A DNA stretch of 64,000 bases from Citrobacter farmeri (GTDB taxonomy: Bacteria > Pseudomonadota > Gammaproteobacteria > Enterobacterales > Enterobacteriaceae). Both the position numbers and the translations under genes were made by a program. The stretch is taken from positions 2,108,001 to 2,172,000 of the forward strand of contig NZ_CP077291.1 of the NCBI RefSeq assembly GCF_019048065.1, written 5' to 3'. The notes beneath the pieces are model-generated. The model was not told the origin of the DNA and did not search any database. It saw only the letters and a list, made by a program, of their open reading frames with translations. Below are positions 60,708-64,000 of the stretch, one piece after another (position 1 is the stretch's first letter; every line of letters begins with the position of its first letter).

Positions 60708-62321
60708 ATGAAGCACTCTGTTTCAGTAACCTGTTGTGCGCTGTTGGTTAGCAGCATTTCTCTGTCATATGCTGCGGATGTTCCCGGCACGGCGGTACTG
60801 GCGGAGAAGCAGGAGCTGGTTCGCCATATAAAAGATGAACCCGCGACGCTGGATCCGGCAAAAGCAGTCGGGTTGCCGGAAATTCAGGTTATTCGCGACC
60901 TGTTCGAAGGACTGGTTAACCAGAACGAGAAGGGTGAAATTGTGCCTGGCGTCGCCACGCAGTGGAAAAGTAACGACAATCGGATCTGGACGTTTACGCT
61001 GCGGGATAATGCACGCTGGTCTGATGGCACGCCGGTAACCGCGCAGGATTTTGTCTATAGCTGGCAACGGCTGGTGGATCCGAAAACGCTGTCGCCTTTT
61101 GCCTGGTTTGCCGCGCTGGCAGGGGTGAATAATGCCCAGGCGATTATTGATGGCAAAGTAACGCCCGATAAGCTCGGCGTGACCGCCATTGACACCCGAA
61201 CCCTGAGAGTGCAACTGGATAAACCGCTGCCGTGGTTTGCTAATCTTACCGCCAGCTTTGCGTTTTATCCGGTGCAAAAAGCCAACGTGGCAAGCGGTAA
61301 AGACTGGACCAAACCGGGCAATCTGATTGGTAACGGCGCCTATGTGTTACAGGATCGCGTAGTGAATGAAAAGCTGGTGGTGGTGCCGAATACCCATTAC
61401 TGGGATAACGGAAAAACGGTACTGCAAAAAGTGACTTTCCTGCCAATCAATCAGGAGTCCTCCGCCACCAAACGTTACCTGGCGGGGGATATCGACATTA
61501 CCGAGTCGTTCCCGAAAAATATGTACCAGAAGCTGTTAAAGGACATCCCCGGACAGGTTTATACGCCACCTCAATTGGGAACCTATTACTACGCCTTTAA
61601 CACACAAAAAGGCCCGACTGCGGATTCCCGCGTGCGTCTGGCGCTGAGCATGACCATCGATCGCCGCATTATGGCGGAGAAGGTGTTGGGAACCGGGGAA
61701 AAACCGGCCTGGCATTTTACACCGGACGTCACCGCCGGCTTTACGCCTGAACCGTCACCTTTTGAGCAGATGAGTCAGGAAGAGCTGAACGCGCAGGCGA
61801 AAACGCTGTTGCGAGCGGCGGGATACGGTCCGCAGAAGCCGCTTAACCTGACGCTGCTGTACAACACCTCCGAGAACCACCAGAAAATCGCCATCGCGGT
61901 GGCCTCGATGTGGAAGAAAAACTTAGGTGTGGATGTGAAGCTGCAAAACCAGGAGTGGAAAACCTACATCGACAGCCGCAACACCGGGAACTTCGATGTG
62001 ATTCGTGCTTCCTGGGTGGGGGATTACAATGAACCTTCTACCTTCCTGTCGCTGTTGACCTCAACACACTCCGGCAATATTTCCCGTTTTAACGATCCGG
62101 CGTATGACAAAGTCATCACCCAGGCGACGATGGAAAATACCGATAAAGCGCGTAATGCCGATTACAATGCGGCGGAAAAAATCCTTATGGAGCAAGCGCC
62201 GATCGCACCAATTTATCAGTACACCAACGGGCGCTTAATCAAACCGTGGCTGAAAGGGTATCCGATCATGAACCCGGAAGACGTGGCCTACAGCCGGACC
62301 ATGTATATCATTAAGCACTAA
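60708..62321 (+). CDS. mppA: Periplasmic murein peptide-binding protein
   Basis: MppA binds L-Ala-gamma-D-Glu-mDap in the periplasm and hands it to the Opp permease. The 537-residue SBP5 protein has a signal peptide (VTCCALLVSSISLSYA|AD, cut near residue 22), followed by OppA-like motifs (HIKDEPATLDPAKAVGLPEI, WVGDYNEPSTFLSLLTS). It is transcribed from a ~180-bp gap divergent from mpaA. In E. coli ycjY and pgrR lie between mpaA and mppA; they are absent here. A 12-bp hairpin follows the stop. Confidence 0.95.
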   Translation: MKHSVSVTCCALLVSSISLSYAADVPGTAVLAEKQELVRHIKDEPATLDPAKAVGLPEIQVIRDLFEGLVNQNEKGEIVPGVATQWKSNDNRIWTFTLRDNARWSDGTPVTAQDFVYSWQRLVDPKTLSPFAWFAALAGVNNAQAIIDGKVTPDKLGVTAIDTRTLRVQLDKPLPWFANLTASFAFYPVQKANVASGKDWTKPGNLIGNGAYVLQDRVVNEKLVVVPNTHYWDNGKTVLQKVTFLPINQESSATKRYLAGDIDITESFPKNMYQKLLKDIPGQVYTPPQLGTYYYAFNTQKGPTADSRVRLALSMTIDRRIMAEKVLGTGEKPAWHFTPDVTAGFTPEPSPFEQMSQEELNAQAKTLLRAAGYGPQKPLNLTLLYNTSENHQKIAIAVASMWKKNLGVDVKLQNQEWKTYIDSRNTGNFDVIRASWVGDYNEPSTFLSLLTSTHSGNISRFNDPAYDKVITQATMENTDKARNADYNAAEKILMEQAPIAPIYQYTNGRLIKPWLKGYPIMNPEDVAYSRTMYIIKH

Positions 62322-62328
62322 CCATCCG

Positions 62329-62356
62329 TCAGCAGGCGCGGGATCGCGCCTGCTGA
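62329..62356. terminator. Hairpin between mppA and DeoR gene
   Basis: TCAGCAGGCGCG (62329-62340) and CGCGCCTGCTGA (62345-62356) form a perfect 12-bp GC-rich stem with a GGAT loop, between two convergent stops. No T-tract follows on either strand, so it may be a rho-aided terminator or an mRNA 3' protector. Confidence 0.55.
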
Positions 62357-63127
62357 TTACACCGTGTAAATGCGAATGTCATGTTCGCGAAACGCCTCGC
62401 AGTATTCTTTGCTAATGTTCGCCTCAACCACAATGACGTCGATTTCACTGCTTCGGGCGACAACATAGCGAGCCACCGCCGGGATTTTGTCCGCCGTCAG
62501 CGCCACAATGGTTTCATTGCACTGTTGGAGCACCGCACGCTTAAATTCACAGTCGGCATAATCGAACCCGGTCAGACCGGATTCTGGCGCCATCGCACAG
62601 CCGCCGATAAAGCCCTGGTCGAATAACATACCCTGAACCTGCGCGATCGCCGATGCGCCGACGCAACCGCCGGAAGAACGCTGCAACTGGCCTCCGAGCA
62701 TGATGACGTCGTACAACGGCTTTTTCAGCAGTACGGCGGCAATTTCCGGTGAGTTGGTGACCACGGTCAGAGAGAGTTCTGCCGGGAGAGCCTCCGCCAT
62801 CGCCAGGTTGGTCGTGCCGGTGTCGATAAAAATACAGCTGCCTGATTTGACCAGTCGTGCGCATTTTTGCGCGATGTTGCTCTTTTGATCGGGTTTCTTC
62901 GCTTTTCGCACTGAATAGTCACCCGCCTCTGGCAGCATCATCACCGCGCCTCCATAGACTTTTTTGCAAATTCCTTCCTTACTGAGTTCGTGAAGATCGC
63001 GGCGTATGGTGTGCTCCGACACGTTCAGTCGGGAAGCGAGGTCACTGCATACCACGCGCCCATTCTCTTGCAGGATCTGCTGAATCAGGGCTTGTCGTTG
63101 TTCCGGGAAAGCTGCATAATCGAGCAT
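62357..63127 (-). CDS. DeoR-family transcriptional regulator
   Basis: This 256-residue regulator has an N-terminal HTH (CSDLASRLNVSEHTIRRDLH, ~residues 24-43) and a DeoR sugar-phosphate-sensing domain (FIDTGTTNLAMAEAL, VVTNSP, MLGGQLQRSSGGCVG, FIGGCAM). The inducer is unknown. ATG 63127 has CAGGA 6 nt before it and fits the family N-terminus; further upstream codons are open but unsupported. It diverges from a VOC-family gene across 98 bp carrying repeated ATCGRGCA motifs, so it probably controls itself and that gene. It is not in this place in E. coli K-12. Confidence 0.85.
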   Translation of the reverse strand: MLDYAAFPEQRQALIQQILQENGRVVCSDLASRLNVSEHTIRRDLHELSKEGICKKVYGGAVMMLPEAGDYSVRKAKKPDQKSNIAQKCARLVKSGSCIFIDTGTTNLAMAEALPAELSLTVVTNSPEIAAVLLKKPLYDVIMLGGQLQRSSGGCVGASAIAQVQGMLFDQGFIGGCAMAPESGLTGFDYADCEFKRAVLQQCNETIVALTADKIPAVARYVVARSSEIDVIVVEANISKEYCEAFREHDIRIYTV

Positions 63128-63178
63128 AATGAATCCTGAAAACTCTATCATCGAGCAATAAAAGGCATGATCGGGCAA
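63119..63178. promoter_or_regulatory. Three ATCGRGCA repeats between DeoR and VOC genes
   Basis: ATCGAGCA occurs at 63119-63126 and 63150-63157, and ATCGGGCA at 63170-63177; the last two extend to ATCGRGCAA and are 20 bp apart, two helical turns. The first touches the regulator's start codon. Direct repeats of this sort suit DeoR-type binding; function is inferred. Confidence 0.45.
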
Positions 63179-63225
63179 AACGGTGGGTACTGTCAATCTT
63201 CTGACGGATTAAGACGAGGTGAAAT

Positions 63226-63609
63226 ATGAAAATCGCACACATGGCGCTATGGACCACAGAGCTGGAGGCGCAGGCACGTTTCTGGACGGATTTTTTTGAT
63301 GGTACGCGCAATGAGAAATACAGCAGCAAGAACAATCCCGGATTCGAGTCTTACTTTGTGCGCATTGGGGATGATATTGCGATTGAACTGATGACGAAAC
63401 CCGCCCTGCGTGCTCTGCGTCCGGATAACCAAACGACCGGCTGGGTACATCTGGCTATCGCAGTTGGCAGCGCTAAAAAAGTCGATGCGCTGGCACAAAA
63501 GGCACGGGTGCAGGGGATTCTGGTTTCACCGCCGCGTACTACCGGGGACGGGTATTATGAAGCGGTCATTAAAGACCCGGACGGAAATTACATCGAAATC
63601 GTTGAATGA
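63226..63609 (+). CDS. VOC-family (glyoxalase/dioxygenase-like) protein
   Basis: This 127-residue protein is one vicinal-oxygen-chelate domain: two beta-alpha-beta-beta-beta units with likely metal ligands His5 (IAHMALW), Glu in DIAIELM, His in GWVHLAI and Glu in NYIEIVE. The layout is that of glyoxalase I, but family members also include dioxygenases, epimerases and resistance proteins, so the substrate is unknown. GAGGTGA precedes the ATG. It is divergent from the DeoR regulator, which hints at a role in sugar or ketoaldehyde metabolism. Confidence 0.88.
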   Translation: MKIAHMALWTTELEAQARFWTDFFDGTRNEKYSSKNNPGFESYFVRIGDDIAIELMTKPALRALRPDNQTTGWVHLAIAVGSAKKVDALAQKARVQGILVSPPRTTGDGYYEAVIKDPDGNYIEIVE

Positions 63610-63638
63610 ACAGATAATAACGCCTTGTTTGAATATAG

Positions 63639-63665
63639 TGCCTCAGGCAGATATCTCCTGAGGCA
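63639..63665. terminator. Hairpin between VOC gene and ynaI
   Basis: TGCCTCAGG (63639-63647) and CCTGAGGCA (63657-63665) form a perfect 9-bp stem with a 9-nt loop, placed between convergent genes. No T-tract follows. Confidence 0.55.
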
Positions 63666-63693
63666 ATCATGTGTAGGGCAGGGGCGTTTTGCT

Positions 63694-64000
63694 TTAACTC
63701 TGACTGCTATTATCGATATACAGCGTCTGGCTTGGGAAGGCGAAATCCGCGCCGTGATTCTGGACAATATCAATAATATTAAGATAAACCTGTTGCTGTA
63801 CGGCCAGCCACTCTTCCCAGACCGTCGTGCGGGTAAAGCAATACACCATAATATTTAACGAGGAGTCGCCAAAGCCATTGAAATAAACCAGTAGCGTTTG
63901 TTGTTGATCGATATCGGCATGGGTTTGTAGCATCTGCCTTATTTCAGTGACAATAGCACCGATTTTGCTGGCATCTTCGTAACGTAGCCCGACGACCGTG
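63694..64000 (-). CDS. ynaI: Mechanosensitive channel YnaI, C-terminal part (5' end outside window)
   Basis: The frame is open to the last base on the minus strand and gives ~101 C-terminal residues matching the MscS-family channel YnaI, including [32 protein letters not shown] and [11 protein letters not shown]. This is the cytoplasmic beta/alpha-beta vestibule of the channel, which opens on membrane tension. The N-terminal membrane spans lie beyond the window. E. coli has mppA next to ynaI; here the DeoR/VOC pair sits between them. Confidence 0.93.
   Translation of the reverse strand, partial: TVVGLRYEDASKIGAIVTEIRQMLQTHADIDQQQTLLVYFNGFGDSSLNIMVYCFTRTTVWEEWLAVQQQVYLNIIDIVQNHGADFAFPSQTLYIDNSSQS

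Overview
The window is chromosomal DNA from an enterobacterium close to Escherichia coli, most likely Citrobacter or a near relative. Almost every gene has a full-length E. coli-like product, and the order follows the E. coli rluB-topA-cysB-acnA-pyrF-rnb-fabI-sap-psp-ycj-tyrR-mppA-ynaI segment. It is not E. coli K-12: pspE, ycjD, ycjY and pgrR are missing from their usual places, ycjV is intact, and several accessory genes are inserted. The genus is an inference from gene content; no rRNA or tRNA is present.

Layout. 1-2.2 kb: the C-terminal part of an autotransporter adhesin, cut by the window edge. 2.4-11.4 kb: rluB, btuR-yciK, sohB, yciN, topA, cysB and the micro-genes ymiA, yciX and ymiC. 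11.5-26.9 kb: housekeeping genes acnA, ribA, pgpB, lapAB, pyrF-yciH, osmB, yciT, yciZ, pdeR, rnb, yciW and fabI. 27.1-32.4 kb: sapABCDF on the minus strand. 32.5-35.2 kb: pspF diverging from pspABCD. 35.4-48.1 kb: the ycjMNOPQRSTUV-ompG operon, followed by its LacI-type regulator ycjW. 49.2-53.7 kb: an inserted iron-acquisition block (small tail-anchored protein, MFS transporter, siderophore-type ABC importer) behind a Fur-box promoter. 54.0-62.3 kb: ycjXF, tyrR, tpx, ycjG, mpaA and mppA. 62.4-64 kb: an inserted divergent DeoR-regulator/VOC-protein pair, then the end of ynaI.

How the parts work together. The ycj operon is a complete glucoside system: porin OmpG, importer YcjNOP-YcjV, phosphorylases YcjM and YcjT, mutase YcjU, and the YcjQRS oxidation/epimerisation route. 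A 17-bp sequence with LacI-operator symmetry occurs at the ycjM promoter and again at the end of ycjT, which suggests where YcjW acts. YcjG, MpaA and MppA handle murein peptides. The psp genes respond to membrane stress through a visible sigma-54 promoter. LapAB, PgpB and FabI are envelope and lipid functions.

No CRISPR array, prophage, transposase, rRNA or tRNA was seen. The most useful leads are the paired ycj operator, the Fur-regulated insertion with its unknown small protein, the DeoR/VOC pair with repeated ATCGRGCA motifs, and the apparent non-ATG start of pgpB.
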